This document shows positions 8,279-17,758 of a DNA stretch of 64,000 nt, in pieces (position 1 is the stretch's first letter; every line of letters begins with the position of its first letter). The translations under genes were made by a program, and so were the position numbers. The notes under the pieces are model-generated. The model saw only the letters and a list, made by a program, of their open reading frames with translations. It did no database searches and had not been told where the DNA came from. Source of the DNA: Hymenobacter lapidiphilus (GTDB lineage: Bacteria; Bacteroidota; Bacteroidia; Cytophagales; Hymenobacteraceae); assembly GCF_003417065.2 (NCBI RefSeq), contig NZ_QVLT01000003.1, forward strand, positions 124,001-188,000, read 5' to 3'.

Positions 8279-9624
8279 CTAGTGCTGGAACACCTCGATA
8301 CCCATTTCCTCGGCTTCCATCAGGCCGGCGGGGCTCACGGCAGTCAGGCGCAGGAGCTTCAGTTCGCCCACCAGCAGCGGGTCGTACTTGGCCACCACGC
8401 GGATGTAGTTGGGCGTGAAGCCTTCCATCTGGCCGTTGGTCACGTCGTCTTCGAACAAAACCTGGGTTTCGAGGCCCGTGTGCTGCTCGTAGAAGAAGCG
8501 CTTCTTCTTCTCGGAGAGGCTACGCAGCTGCGTGGTGCGCTCGTGGCGGTGGCGGTCCTGCACGCGGCCGGGCAGGCTGGGCGCCAGCGTATTGGCCCGT
8601 TCCGAGTAGGGGAACACGTGCAGATAGCTCACGTCGAGCTGGTTGAGGAACTGGTAGGTCTCCAGAAAATCAGCCTCGGTTTCGCCTGGAAACCCCACGA
8701 TAACATCGACGCCGATGCAGGCGTGGGGCATCACCTCCTTGATAAGCGCTACCCGCTCCTGGTACAGCTCGCGGCGGTAGCGGCGGCGCATCTGGCCCAA
8801 AATTTTATTGGAGCCCGACTGCAGCGGAATGTGGAAGTGCGGCATAAACCGCTTCGACTGCGCCACGAAGCGGATAATTTCGTCGGAGAGCAGGTTGGGC
8901 TCGCAGGAGCTGATACGGAACCGGGCAATGCCTTCCACTTCATCCAGCGCCCGCACCAAGTCGTAGAAATCCTCCGGCCGCTCCCGATCCGGCCCCTGCA
9001 CGCCGAAGTCGCCGAGGTTGACGCCGGTGAGCACGATTTCCTTGACGCCGGTTTCGGCCAGCTTTTGCACGCGCTCCACCACGCTCTGCACCGAGCCCGA
9101 GCGGCTGGCCCCGCGAGCCAGCGGAATCGTGCAGAACGAGCAGGAGTAGTCGCAGCCGTCCTGCACCTTGAGGAAGGTGCGGGTCCGGTCGCCGTAGGAG
9201 TGGGCGGCGTGGAACTCGGTAGCCTCCGAAATGGGCGAGGCGAATACCCGGCCCGGCTGGCCGGCGGCGGGCCGGGTGAAGCCGGCCAGTGTTTCCACGA
9301 GCTGGAATTTCTCGGCCGCCCCGAGCACGGCGTGCACGCCAGGGATTTCGGAAATTTCCTGGGGCTTGAGTTGGGCGTAGCAGCCCACGATGGCCACAAA
9401 GGCCTCGGGGTTGTGCTTGAGCGCCTCCTTTACCACCTTCCGGCACTTGCGGTCGGCGTGGTCAGTGACGGAGCAGGTGTTGATAACGTAGATGTCGGCC
9501 GCGTCCTGGAAGGCGTTTTCACGAAGCCCGCCTCCTCAAATTGCCGCCCGATGGCCGACGTCTCGGAGAAATTGAGCTTGCAGCCCAGCGTGTAAAAGGC
9601 AACTTTCTTGGTTTCCATTTCCAT
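8279..9624 (-). pseudogene. mtaB: tRNA t6A37 methylthiotransferase MtaB, broken by one frameshift
   Basis: Radical-SAM enzyme that would turn t6A37 into ms2t6A37. The N-terminal part (METKKVAFYTLGCKLNFSET, residues 1-37) and the rest (from AFQDAADIYVINTCSVTDHA on) are in different frames. Adding one G near 9513 joins them into 448 residues, the usual family length. The rest is intact: Cys of GCKLN, NTCSVT and GCYAQL for one cluster, CDYSCSFC for the radical-SAM cluster, and a C-terminal TRAM-like end. Either a recent mutation or a sequencing error; the lesion is one of several alike in this window. Start is the ATG at 9624 just after a TATCTTTG box. Confidence 0.88.
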
Positions 9625-9635
9625 AAGCAAGGCCG

Positions 9636-9643
9636 CAAAGATA
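9636..9643 (-). promoter_or_regulatory. Promoter box TATCTTTG for mtaB
   Basis: Exact TAnnTTTG match on the minus strand, ending 11 bases before the ATG at 9624, so the leader would be only a few bases long. No TTTG is evident at the expected upstream distance. Confidence 0.5.
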
Positions 9644-9809
9644 CGGCGGAAGCGGCAGGCTTCCAGCAGTGAGGTAATAGCTTGTTGCGCGAGTTATCTG
9701 CAAACTCTACTTTTGGCTGGCTTGCTTGGTGGAGAGACTTGCATGATGTGGAATGAATAAGTCAGCCGATTGAGAATGGTTTTAGTGAAAAAAACATTAA
9801 AGTGATTCA

Positions 9810-10928
9810 TTATGATGCGTCTATAGGAAATTTAGATATGACTTGCGATGCTAGATTGTTTATATGAGGGCTCAAGGTGCTTTTTTTCGTTTCACTCAAT
9901 ACTCCTTCTTTTGATAAAATGCTTAATAGTAGATGAGTTAAGTAAGCTATAGATACTCCAGCTGGAAAGATAACGCTACCATGGATGATCCTTATAGATC
10001 GATTGTTTGAGGTTGTTACCGATGTGCCAACTAATAGTTTGGCTAATTCAATAATACGATTTTCGTGTATCTGTAATGATATGTTGATGTCATCAATGGT
10101 CTTTAGTTTTAATAGATGCATTTTATTGACTATACTAGGAATGCTATCTTCATCCTGTGGCGAAGTATGTTTTGCACCTGCAATTTTGATAATTGCCGCA
10201 TCAATACGCTTAACTACGGAGCTCCCGTTTATAAAAGCTCTTATGGAATCGCCGTCTATCATGAAATTTTCAGGCGCTTTTTCGACGTTAGCTGATGCCT
10301 CTTCTCTGTAAGTCTCAAGCTCTTTTTTTATGCCATCGAATTCCTTATCTGCTATTTCCAGCAACCCAGCTACTAATGCAAAACGTCGTCGAATATGATG
10401 GGGTACTTCAATTTCACTCTTATAGCCCAAATCATGTTCAATTTCCGCCCAAGCATGCTGCAAAATTGAGCGAGTTTGTAATTCTATTTTTAGCCCTCTG
10501 AAAGCTTTGTACTCTGTAAGCTCGCAACGACTTGCCTTTAAGGATATGACGTGGTGCAAGGATAAGTAGCCGAAGCGGTCAGCCGCTAGTGAACGGCGCT
10601 TGTCTACCGAATTAGTATGATCAATATCAAATTCATCTGATATTGCGACGGCAACGCGGTCTACGTCTTCGGCAAAGTAGGTTGTAACTCGCAAACCAAC
10701 TAGGTCGGTTATTTCTGATAATTGCTTATAGTGAGCATCGACTTTTGCTAACTTACCTATTAGGCTCACGCGACTCTTAGGTCTACTAGTAATTGAGTGT
10801 ACTTCTATGCCACGCTCAAATAGAATATCATGTAGAAGTTGTTTTAGTTTTGGAGCCAAAGCGCTATAGATATGAGCATTGTTGTCATACTCTATAAGAA
10901 TATTGTCTTGAGTTTCTTTATCGACCAT
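9810..10928 (-). CDS. Stand-alone RelA/SpoT-domain protein (small alarmone synthetase-like)
   Basis: 372 residues. The synthetase fold spans roughly 20-205: basic SRPKSRVSLIGKL (48-60), DLVGLR (75-80), GYLSLH (120-125), IELQTR with its catalytic-type Glu (148-153) and HAWAEIEHDLGYK (158-170). No HD hydrolase domain or TGS/ACT domains, so it is not a housekeeping Rel. The C-terminal 165 residues are mostly helical (IDGDSIRAFINGSSVVKRID), a layout seen in an uncharacterised group of RelA/SpoT-domain proteins. Expected activity is pyrophosphate transfer to GTP/GDP, or, as in toxic relatives, to ATP or tRNA. The gene is AT-rich compared with its neighbours and stands alone, which suggests transfer. 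Function is inferred only. Confidence 0.85.
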   Translation of the reverse strand: MVDKETQDNILIEYDNNAHIYSALAPKLKQLLHDILFERGIEVHSITSRPKSRVSLIGKLAKVDAHYKQLSEITDLVGLRVTTYFAEDVDRVAVAISDEFDIDHTNSVDKRRSLAADRFGYLSLHHVISLKASRCELTEYKAFRGLKIELQTRSILQHAWAEIEHDLGYKSEIEVPHHIRRRFALVAGLLEIADKEFDGIKKELETYREEASANVEKAPENFMIDGDSIRAFINGSSVVKRIDAAIIKIAGAKHTSPQDEDSIPSIVNKMHLLKLKTIDDINISLQIHENRIIELAKLLVGTSVTTSNNRSIRIIHGSVIFPAGVSIAYLTHLLLSILSKEGVLSETKKSTLSPHINNLASQVISKFPIDAS

Positions 10929-10999
10929 TATGTTGAATTAAGGATTGCTAATTGTAAACTGTAGTCAAATTATCGAATTGCTCCGCTTCAGCCGCTTCC

Positions 11000-12873
11000 T
11001 TACTTCCCCAGAAAATCCCCGAACGACACCTGCTCATACGCCTGCCCTAACCGCAACTGTCGAGCCGTAACCGCCGAATCGCGCTCGATGACGCGGCGGG
11101 CTACGTTGTCGTAAGTAACTACGCCGGCGGCGTCGCGACGCCGAAACCGTCGGTGAAGGAGTAGAAGGCCGCGCCGCCGGGCCAGGTGGGAGGGGTGGGG
11201 GCCAGCAGGTCGCGGCTCCAGGGGAAGGTGGTGGCGGGCAGGTTCAGCTGGTGTAGCAGCGTGGCGGCCACGTCGGTTTGCGAGCCGTAGGTGAGCACCT
11301 CCCGGCCCTGAGCAGCGGGGGCCAGCGCGCCGCCGGTGAGTAGCAGCGGAATCCGGAATTTGGCCGGGTCGTGGTTGGGCGAGTTGCCGGGCTGGGGGTG
11401 GCCGTGGTCGGCTACCAGCACTACCAGCGTATTGGCCCACCAAGGCTGTTGGCGGGCCTTCTGCAGAAACTGGCCCAGCACGTGGTCGGTGTAATAGACC
11501 GAGTTGCGGAAGCGGCTGGCCTCGTCCGTGCCCCGGAAGCGGGCGCGCATGGGCACGTCGAACGGCTCGTGGCTGCTCAGGGTGAAGGCCGTGACGAAGA
11601 ATGGGGCCGGTTGGTCCGGCAGCTCCTGCTGTAGCCGGTTGAACAGCACGTGGTCGTGGGCGCCCCACTTGGCGTTCTGGTCCTGGGTTCGGAAGTCGGC
11701 CCGCTCGGTGAAGCGCTGGTAGCCGGCCGTGACGAGGTAGCTTTTCATGTTGGCAAAAGCCAGCTCGCCGCCGTGGTAGTAGGCCGTGGAGTAGCCCTGC
11801 GCACGCAGCACCCGCGCCAAATGGGGCAGTTGCTCGGTTTTGCGCGGGTACTTGATGATGCTGGTAGCCGGCTGGTTGGGGTAGCCTGACAGCAGCGCCA
11901 CGAGGCCCTTCTGGCTTCGGTCGCCGGCCGCAAACACGTTGTGGAAGGCCACGCCGGTGCGGCTCAGGCTATCGAGCGTGGGCGTGATGCCCGGCTCGCC
12001 GCCCAAATGGCCCACCAGCTTGCCGGTGAAGCTCTCCAGGATGATAAACAGCACGTTGGGCTTTTGCAGGCCGGGGCGCAGCAGCCGCACCGTATCGGGG
12101 CCGGTGGCATTGGCCGCGGGGTATAGGCTGGCGGTGAGGCGGGCGGCGGCGGTGTCGGGCAGGAACTGGTAGGGGTTGCGGGTGCTGTTCTGTAAAAACA
12201 GCGAGTTGAGCACGTTCCAGGGCACGTTGAGGGCCGCGTGGTTGGCAAACGGTACCGAGGAGAAGTACACGTCACTCTGGTTGATGGGAATCTGCTGCAG
12301 GCCCCCGCGCAGCGGCACCACCAGCAGCGCCAGGTACAGCAGCCCCGCCAGTGCCGCCCGGCCCCGGCTGAAGCCCGCCGGCAGGGCCGGTATCCGGCCC
12401 ACCACTCCTTTATAAAGGCCCCAGCCCACGCCCAGCAGCGCCAGCCACAGCCCTAGCAGTAGCCCAAGCAGGCCGGGGCTGGCCGAAGCCGCCGCCTCGC
12501 CCGGCGTGCGCAGGTACTGCAGCGGCGTGGCATCGAGCCGGAAGCCCCAGGGGCCGTAGAGGGCCAGGTCGGCCACCGTGAGCAGCGCCACCAGCGCCAC
12601 CAGCACCATGGTAAGCCCGCGCAGGCCACGCGCCAACCCGAACCTTGCTCCGGCCAGACTGCCGACCACGAACAACAGGAAAGGCGCCAGGCACAGGTAG
12701 GCCGCCGCCGAGGCATCGAGCCGCAGGGCGTGGCCGAAAATGCGCGGCACCGTGCCGGCCGGCAGCGCCGAGGTGCGCGACAGGTAGTAAACCAGAAACA
12801 GGGCCCGAACCAGCCCGAAATACAGCAGCCAGAACAAGAAGTAGCGCGGCTGAAACGCGAAGCGGCTTTTCAC
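11000..12873 (-). pseudogene. LTA synthase-like membrane sulfatase, frameshifted near its 3' end
   Basis: About 624 residues when one G is added near 11128. The N-terminus has five hydrophobic segments (from RYFLFWLLYFGLVRALF on), followed by a periplasmic alkaline-phosphatase-fold domain with the nucleophile region NVLFIILESFTGKLVG, YYHGGELAF, and the metal site VADHGHPQ. Family members transfer phosphoglycerol or phosphoethanolamine to surface glycans; the Gram-negative substrate is unknown. The frame breaks at FGVATPPA-stop, and the remaining 40 residues (GVVTYDNVARRVIERDSAV to FGDFLGK) continue in the next frame. Only the tail is lost, so partial function is possible. The GTG at 12873 is preferred: it lies just behind a TACCTTTG box, whereas the longer frame to 12948 would begin upstream of it. 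Confidence 0.85.
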
Positions 12874-12878
12874 GCCCG

Positions 12879-12886
12879 CAAAGGTA
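12879..12886 (-). promoter_or_regulatory. Promoter box TACCTTTG for the sulfatase gene
   Basis: TAnnTTTG match on the minus strand, five bases before the GTG at 12873, implying a leaderless transcript and setting the start of the gene. Confidence 0.5.
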
Positions 12887-12942
12887 ATCCCCCGGCCCGG
12901 ATGCCCGGAGTTGGCGGCCGGGCTTTTCAAACCCAGTCTGCA

Positions 12943-13046
12943 CAGCACGACGTAGGGGCGGGGCTTGCCCCCGCCCGCCGTTCAACGGTCCGGGTCTGAA
13001 TCGTTGAACGGCGGACGGGGACGAGTCCCGCCCCTACATCGTGCTG
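12943..13046. repeat. Dispersed palindrome, family A copy 1
   Basis: Imperfect arms of about 45 bp (12943-12988 and 13001-13046) built around GTAGGGGCGGGGCTTGCC. Related copies lie at 27852-27980, 39499-39640 and 56608-56696, always between genes. The rest of the gap before glnA (13047-13253) is AT-rich and holds only the promoter. Confidence 0.75.
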
Positions 13047-13190
13047 TTACGTACTCTCTTTTATAATACATGCATACATATCGTAGAGGAGGGGGTATTA
13101 AATGATGGGGTTCAGCTAGTAAAAGGTAATTTATATCGAAGGTAGGGGTGTAAAATAAGGGGGTTAGTGTCATTTTTTATACTTAGGTCG

Positions 13191-13198
13191 TATATTTG
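13191..13198 (+). promoter_or_regulatory. Promoter box TATATTTG for glnA
   Basis: Exact TAnnTTTG box 55 bases before the glnA ATG in an AT-rich stretch. A second candidate follows: the TTTG at 13195 lies 17 bases before TACACTTTG at 13216. Confidence 0.5.
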
Positions 13199-13253
13199 AC
13201 CTTATTGATAAGCGCTACACTTTGCAATTTCCTCCGCGTACTTCATCTCCTCC

Positions 13254-15443
13254 ATGGCAATCCTCCGCTTTAAAGCTCTTGAGCAAGTTACCCAGCGCCA
13301 GCCGCTGACCGTCGCAAACACTGGTGAGCGGCGCTCCGACAGCTTCGGCAAAAATGTTTTCAACCTAGATGCCATGCGGGCCACCATGCCCGGCGAGTAT
13401 TTCAAGAAGCTGCAGGCTGCCGTGAAGCAGGGTACGCCCGTGGAGCGCAACGTAGCCGACGCCGTGGCTTCGGCCATGAAAACCTGGGCCATGGCCAAAG
13501 GTGCCACCCACTACACCCACTGGTTTCAGCCCCTGACGGGTGCTACGGCCGAGAAGCACGACTCGTTCTTCGACCTCAACTCTGATGGCCAGCCCGTCGA
13601 AAACTTTAAGGGCTCGGCCCTGGTGCAGCAGGAGCCCGACGCTTCGAGCTTCCCCAACGGCGGCATTCGTAATACCTTCGAAGCCCGCGGCTACACCGCC
13701 TGGGACCCTACCTCGCCGGCATTTCTCATTGAAACCGGCGGGGCTAAAACCCTGTGCATTCCAACTATTTTTGTGGCCTACACCGGTGAGGCACTCGACT
13801 ATAAAGCCCCGCTGCTCAAGTCGTTGGACGTGCTTGAAAAGGCCGCCCTCGACGTGTGCCACTACTTCGACAAGGACGTGGCCCGCGTAACGACTACGCT
13901 GGGCATCGAGCAGGAGTATTTTCTGGTGGATAAGGCCCTGTATGCCGCCCGCCCCGACCTGATGCTGACCGGCCGCACGCTGTTCGGGCACTCCTCGGCC
14001 AAAGGCCAGCAGCTCGACGACCACTACTTCGGCTCGATTCCGGCACGGGTGCACGCTTACATGCTCGAATACGAGGAGGAAGCCAATAAGCTCGGCATCC
14101 CGCTGCGCACCCGCCACAACGAGGTGGCGCCCCACCAGTTCGAGTGCGCCCCCACCTTCGAGGAGGCTAACCTGGCCGTCGACCACAACCAGCTGCTGAT
14201 GGATGTGATGGCCCGCGTGGCTGACAAGCACAACTTTAAGGTGCTGCTGCACGAAAAGCCGTTTGCCGGCGTAAACGGCTCGGGCAAGCACAACAACTGG
14301 GCCCTGAGCACCGATACCGGCGTGAACCTGCTCGCGCCCGGCCGCCGGCCCAAGGAAAACCTACAGTTCCTCACGTTCTTCATCACCACCATTAAAGCCG
14401 TACACCGCCACGCCGACTTGCTGCGTGCCAGCATCGCTTCGGCCAGCAACGACCACCGCCTGGGCGCCAACGAGGCCCCGCCGGCCATCATGTCGGTGTT
14501 CGTGGGCTCGATGCTCGATTCGGTGATGAACGAGCTGGAGCGCACGGCCCAGGTGCCGCTTGATAAGGGCGACAACATCTACCTCAAGCTCGGCATCGAT
14601 AAGATTCCGGCCATTCTGCTCGACAACACCGACCGCAACCGCACCTCGCCCTTCGCCTTCACCGGCAACAAGTTCGAGTTCCGGGCCGTGGGCTCATCGG
14701 CCAACAGCTCGTCGGCCGTTACCACGCTCAATACCATTGTGGCCGACCAGCTCATCGACTTCAAGCGTTCAGTTGACCAGCTGATTGCCGATGGCCGCAA
14801 GAAGGAAGTGGCCATTGTGGAGGTGCTGCGCGAGTATGTCATCAGCTCCAAGGCCATCCGCTTCGAGGGCAACGGCTACTCCGATGAGTGGAAGGAAGAA
14901 GCCGCGGCCCGGGGCCTGAGCAACCTGCCCACCACGCCCCAGGCCCTCGACGCCATTGTTACGCCCGAGTCAGCCGCGCTGTTTGCGCGCCATCACATAT
15001 ATTCGCCCGTCGAGCTACATGCCCGCCACGAAATTGTGCTGGAAGACTACGTGAAGAAAATCCAGATTGAAGGCCGGGTGATGGGCGATTTGGCCATCAA
15101 CCACATCGTGCCAACGGCGCTGGCTTACCAGACCAAGCTGGTAAACAACGTGCGCGGCCTGCGCGAGCTGGGCCTCGACGACGAGTATACCAATGGTACG
15201 CTCGATACCATTAAGTCTATCTCGCGCCATGTGTCCATCATCAAAACCCAGGTGGTAGAGATGATTAAAGCCCGCAAAACCGCCAACAAAATAACCGACA
15301 CCCGCGAGCAGGCCATTGCCTATTGCGACACGGTAAAAGTGCATTTCGACACCATCCGCCGCTCGGTGGACAAGCTGGAGCTGATGGTGGACGATGAGGA
15401 CTGGCCCCTGGTAAAGTACCGTGAACTGTTGTTCCTGCACTAA
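13254..15443 (+). CDS. glnA: Glutamine synthetase type III
   Basis: Makes glutamine from glutamate, ammonia and ATP in the cytoplasm. At 729 residues it is the long GSIII type of Bacteroidota and cyanobacteria (also called glnN), not the 470-residue type I. Marks: THYTHWFQPLTGATAEKHD (about residues 85-103), RHNEVAPHQFECAPTFEEAN, GSGKHNNWALSTDTG for the ammonia/glutamate site, and NRTSPFAFTGNKFEFR for ATP. Single-gene transcript with its own promoter and a good terminator. The family is usually controlled by nitrogen supply; no binding site for that was recognised here. Confidence 0.96.
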   Translation: MAILRFKALEQVTQRQPLTVANTGERRSDSFGKNVFNLDAMRATMPGEYFKKLQAAVKQGTPVERNVADAVASAMKTWAMAKGATHYTHWFQPLTGATAEKHDSFFDLNSDGQPVENFKGSALVQQEPDASSFPNGGIRNTFEARGYTAWDPTSPAFLIETGGAKTLCIPTIFVAYTGEALDYKAPLLKSLDVLEKAALDVCHYFDKDVARVTTTLGIEQEYFLVDKALYAARPDLMLTGRTLFGHSSAKGQQLDDHYFGSIPARVHAYMLEYEEEANKLGIPLRTRHNEVAPHQFECAPTFEEANLAVDHNQLLMDVMARVADKHNFKVLLHEKPFAGVNGSGKHNNWALSTDTGVNLLAPGRRPKENLQFLTFFITTIKAVHRHADLLRASIASASNDHRLGANEAPPAIMSVFVGSMLDSVMNELERTAQVPLDKGDNIYLKLGIDKIPAILLDNTDRNRTSPFAFTGNKFEFRAVGSSANSSSAVTTLNTIVADQLIDFKRSVDQLIADGRKKEVAIVEVLREYVISSKAIRFEGNGYSDEWKEEAAARGLSNLPTTPQALDAIVTPESAALFARHHIYSPVELHARHEIVLEDYVKKIQIEGRVMGDLAINHIVPTALAYQTKLVNNVRGLRELGLDDEYTNGTLDTIKSISRHVSIIKTQVVEMIKARKTANKITDTREQAIAYCDTVKVHFDTIRRSVDKLELMVDDEDWPLVKYRELLFLH

Positions 15444-15506
15444 GCCAGGGTCAGAGTCGGGCCGGAGTTGGGTGGGAATTTTTCTCCGCGCCCCGATCTT
15501 AGAAAG

Positions 15507-15534
15507 GCCGCATCCGGGGGATGCGGCTTTTTTT
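15507..15534 (+). terminator. Rho-independent terminator of glnA
   Basis: 9-bp GC stem (15507-15515 with 15519-15527), 3-base loop, then seven T (15528-15534). Confidence 0.88.
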
Positions 15535-15609
15535 GTGGGGTAGTAAAGGGTCTGGCCGGCGCGTACTGCGCTTTAAAAAGCGCTTTACCTGCTGATGGAC
15601 GTTTACCGG

Positions 15610-16011
15610 CTACAGGTGTTCTTCCACCTCTTGGTAAGGAATGTTTGGCCGCTGGTTGATATCCTTGAAACGTAAGCCCAGCGAATTATTCGTCAACTCT
15701 ATAATCGTGACTTGATTTTGGCCGAAGCGAAGCTGCCGGCTGTTGCGGATATAGCTGTGGCTGTCCCAGGAGTGACCGTCGCGGATGTAACGGAAGTGCA
15801 GCAAATCGGCTGTAATCGTCAAATAAAATCTTTTATCGGGCTAACTAATCCTTTTCAATAGTTGCCCATCAGCATCCTACTTAAGCCCCACGATGATATC
15901 TGTATTCCAGCGACCCAAAAACTCTGGCTCAGAAACGGGCTGAGGGGCGTATTTACCACAGGAACAGACGACGAGCAAGAGAACCAGAAGGCAGAGCAAG
16001 GGAATCTTAAT
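15610..16011 (-). pseudogene. Decayed lipoprotein gene with two in-frame TAG codons
   Basis: One reading frame gives a lipoprotein signal (KIPLLCLLVLLLVVCSCGK), then FLGRWNTDIIVGLK, TAG (15877-15879), DADGQLLKRIS, TAG (15841-15843), PDKRFYLTITADLLHFRYIR and on to QEVEEHL with TAA. Sequence quality stays protein-like across both stops, so this looks like one gene of about 133 codons. The expected start position carries ATT (16009-16011), not ATG. The short secreted layout and FLGRW motif recall lipocalin-like lipoproteins, but I cannot place the family. Most likely a pseudogene. Confidence 0.6.
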
Positions 16012-16048
16012 AGGCGCAAAGTAAACTGGCGGAACTCTGCTATTTCGC

Positions 16049-16471
16049 CTACACCCCAACCTCCCGCTGGGCCTGCCGCAGCCACGCTTTGGCCTCGTCC
16101 ATGTTGCCAAACATTTTCATTTCGAGCCGGCCGCCGATGCCCATGTGCATGGCCTCGGCCGAAATAGCCGCCAGCGCCTCGGGACTGACGATGTGAGCGA
16201 AGTGCGTGAGGCCCTGGGCTAGCGCACGCGGGGCCCAATCGGTCACAATCCACTCCACGGCATGGTCCCAGGGGCCGATAACCTCGCGGTTATCGTTGAG
16301 CAGGTAGGGGCAGGCGTGCGCACGCAGCGGGGCCAGGCAGGCATCGGCCCCGGCCACAATGCCGGCGTAGGTTTGGTAGCCCACCCAGTTGTTGTACACC
16401 CACTCGTTGGCCTGTTCGTAGGCAATAGTCAGGTATACTTTGCCGAAGCCGTTGGTAAGTTCTTGCATCAT
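16049..16471 (-). CDS. SpoIIAA-like (STAS-related) cytosolic protein
   Basis: 140 residues, no signal peptide. The layout fits the SpoIIAA-like superfamily found widely in Cytophagales: a beta strand opening (GKVYLTIAYEQANEWVYNNW), a central segment (REVIGPWDHAVEWIVTDWAP), FAHIVSP and a C-terminal helix (MDEAKAWLRQA). Related proteins bind small hydrophobic ligands or serve as phospho-switches, but the phosphorylatable Ser of true anti-sigma-factor antagonists is not evident. Single gene. Two ATG codons (16471, 16468) could both serve as start. Confidence 0.65.
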   Translation of the reverse strand: MMQELTNGFGKVYLTIAYEQANEWVYNNWVGYQTYAGIVAGADACLAPLRAHACPYLLNDNREVIGPWDHAVEWIVTDWAPRALAQGLTHFAHIVSPEALAAISAEAMHMGIGGRLEMKMFGNMDEAKAWLRQAQREVGV

Positions 16472-16634
16472 GGGGCGGGAAGTGGGACCACAGAGTGGGG
16501 CGAATCACTCAAAAATGCGGAAATAGTAGCAGCTTGCCAAATACTTCCCGCTACCCCTGCAGCTTAGGGGTTGATGCTTAGCCTGAAGTAATAAACGCAG
16601 CTTCGGCAGCCAGGGAAGGAGTCGTCTGGCCGTT

Positions 16635-16997
16635 TCAGGCAAATGGGACCAGGGCGGCCAGCAGGGTAGTGGTAATGCGGTGCCACTGCGGATAAGGCCA
16701 GCTGGTACCGGCAGCAGTACCCGCGTGGGCGATGTCGCGGCGGGCTGTGGCTACCCAGGCCAGCAGCACGGCGCGGGCCGGTAGCGGCTGGCCCGAGTGC
16801 AGCGCCCCGGGCCATTGGGCAGCGGGCCAGGAGTCGAGCAGGTACTCGGCCTGGTCGGCAATGCGGGCCAGGCGGGCAGGGGTATAAGGGTCGGCAGAGG
16901 GCAAATGCCGCGCAGTACGGTAGAGGTTGCGCAGGGCGGCGCAGGCGGGTGGAAGTAGAATAGTTTGGCCCATTTCCGGGGCAGTATCTTTTTTCAT
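16635..16997 (-). CDS. Hypothetical protein, 120 residues
   Basis: No recognised domain. The sequence is helix-forming, with two regions: LPPACAALRNLYRTARHL (residues ~15-32) and PARLARIADQAEYLLDSW (~40-57), followed by RAVLLAWVATARRDI. Codon use matches neighbours, supporting a real gene. ATG at 16997 was chosen; a TTG at 17006 would add three residues. The stretch 16472-16634 on its left holds nothing recognised. Confidence 0.5.
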   Translation of the reverse strand: MKKDTAPEMGQTILLPPACAALRNLYRTARHLPSADPYTPARLARIADQAEYLLDSWPAAQWPGALHSGQPLPARAVLLAWVATARRDIAHAGTAAGTSWPYPQWHRITTTLLAALVPFA

Positions 16998-17117
16998 GTG
17001 GGCCAACGTACGGCCCGGTTTCAGGAGTTGGATTCCCTGCCAGGACTCGGAAAAGGTAAATAATAAATAAAATTCTTACCCGGAATTATTTGCCCTGCCG
17101 GCCGGTTTAAAGCCGGT

Positions 17118-17618
17118 TCAGGCCGAAAGCTTCGGGGGTAGCTCGTGGTCGTCGGGCAGGACTTCGACACTGCTGCCGTGGTCGGGTGCGAGGCGTTTCC
17201 AGGTGGTGGCCCGTAGCTCCTCAAGGCGCCGGAGCGTGTCCTGCACGGTGGCATGCTGGCCCACTTTTTCGAACAGGCCCGAACTGCGGCCGGCCTTCAG
17301 CAACTGCTCGACTACCAAGGGAAGAATCCAGCCAACCACATTGCTGGCCAGGGCGCCGCGCAGGCCCAGGCGCAGCAATAGGCCAGTAGCCATGCGTTCG
17401 AGCAGCAGCGCGCGGGCCACAGGCAGGGCTTTGCCCACCAGGAACTCGCGTACCAGCTCGCCGTTACCCTTTACAACTTCGGCCCGCAGCACGTCCTGCA
17501 CCGCATCAAGGGCCGAGCGGGCCGCTTTTCGGAACAACAGGCCGGTTTGCCAGGCAGCCAGCCGGCCCGTTTGCCCGGCCGCACGCAGAAACGGAGGGAG
17601 ATGGAGCGGATTTTTCAT
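17118..17618 (-). CDS. Hypothetical amphipathic protein, 166 residues
   Basis: ATG at 17618 (the frame runs on to 17729, but that part is a basic, low-quality extension). Residues 20-120 hold several hydrophobic helices (GLLFRKAARSALDAVQDVL, ALLLERMATGLLLRLGLRG, VVGWILPLVVEQLLKAG). The C-terminus is acidic (SSVEVLPDDHELPPKLSA). Possibly membrane-associated; family not recognised. Divergent from the quinone oxidoreductase gene. Confidence 0.55.
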   Translation of the reverse strand: MKNPLHLPPFLRAAGQTGRLAAWQTGLLFRKAARSALDAVQDVLRAEVVKGNGELVREFLVGKALPVARALLLERMATGLLLRLGLRGALASNVVGWILPLVVEQLLKAGRSSGLFEKVGQHATVQDTLRRLEELRATTWKRLAPDHGSSVEVLPDDHELPPKLSA

Positions 17619-17715
17619 GGGGTGATTGGAAGAACGGCCGGCCGGGTGCGCAGTCAGGCTCAGAAAGCCCAACGGTACCCAAAGGCGCGGTTTCTGCGTA
17701 AAGTTCAGCTTACGC

Positions 17716-17749
17716 TTTGCCCGGCCCACGGTTGCCGGCCCTACTTTAC
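17716..17749 (+). promoter_or_regulatory. Putative promoter, quinone oxidoreductase gene
   Basis: TTTG (17716-17719), 22 bases, TACTTTAC (17742-17749). The ATG follows nine bases later, so the mRNA would be leaderless or nearly so. Confidence 0.4.
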
Positions 17750-17758
17750 TTTATTGCC

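Noticed and set aside
8282-9595. 437-codon frame antisense to mtaB
   Set aside because: Antisense shadow; the opposite strand carries all MtaB motifs, apart from the single frameshift.
15610-16011. Stop-codon recoding (TAG read as an amino acid)
   Set aside because: TAG is used as an ordinary stop in other genes here and the start codon is lost too, so decay is simpler.
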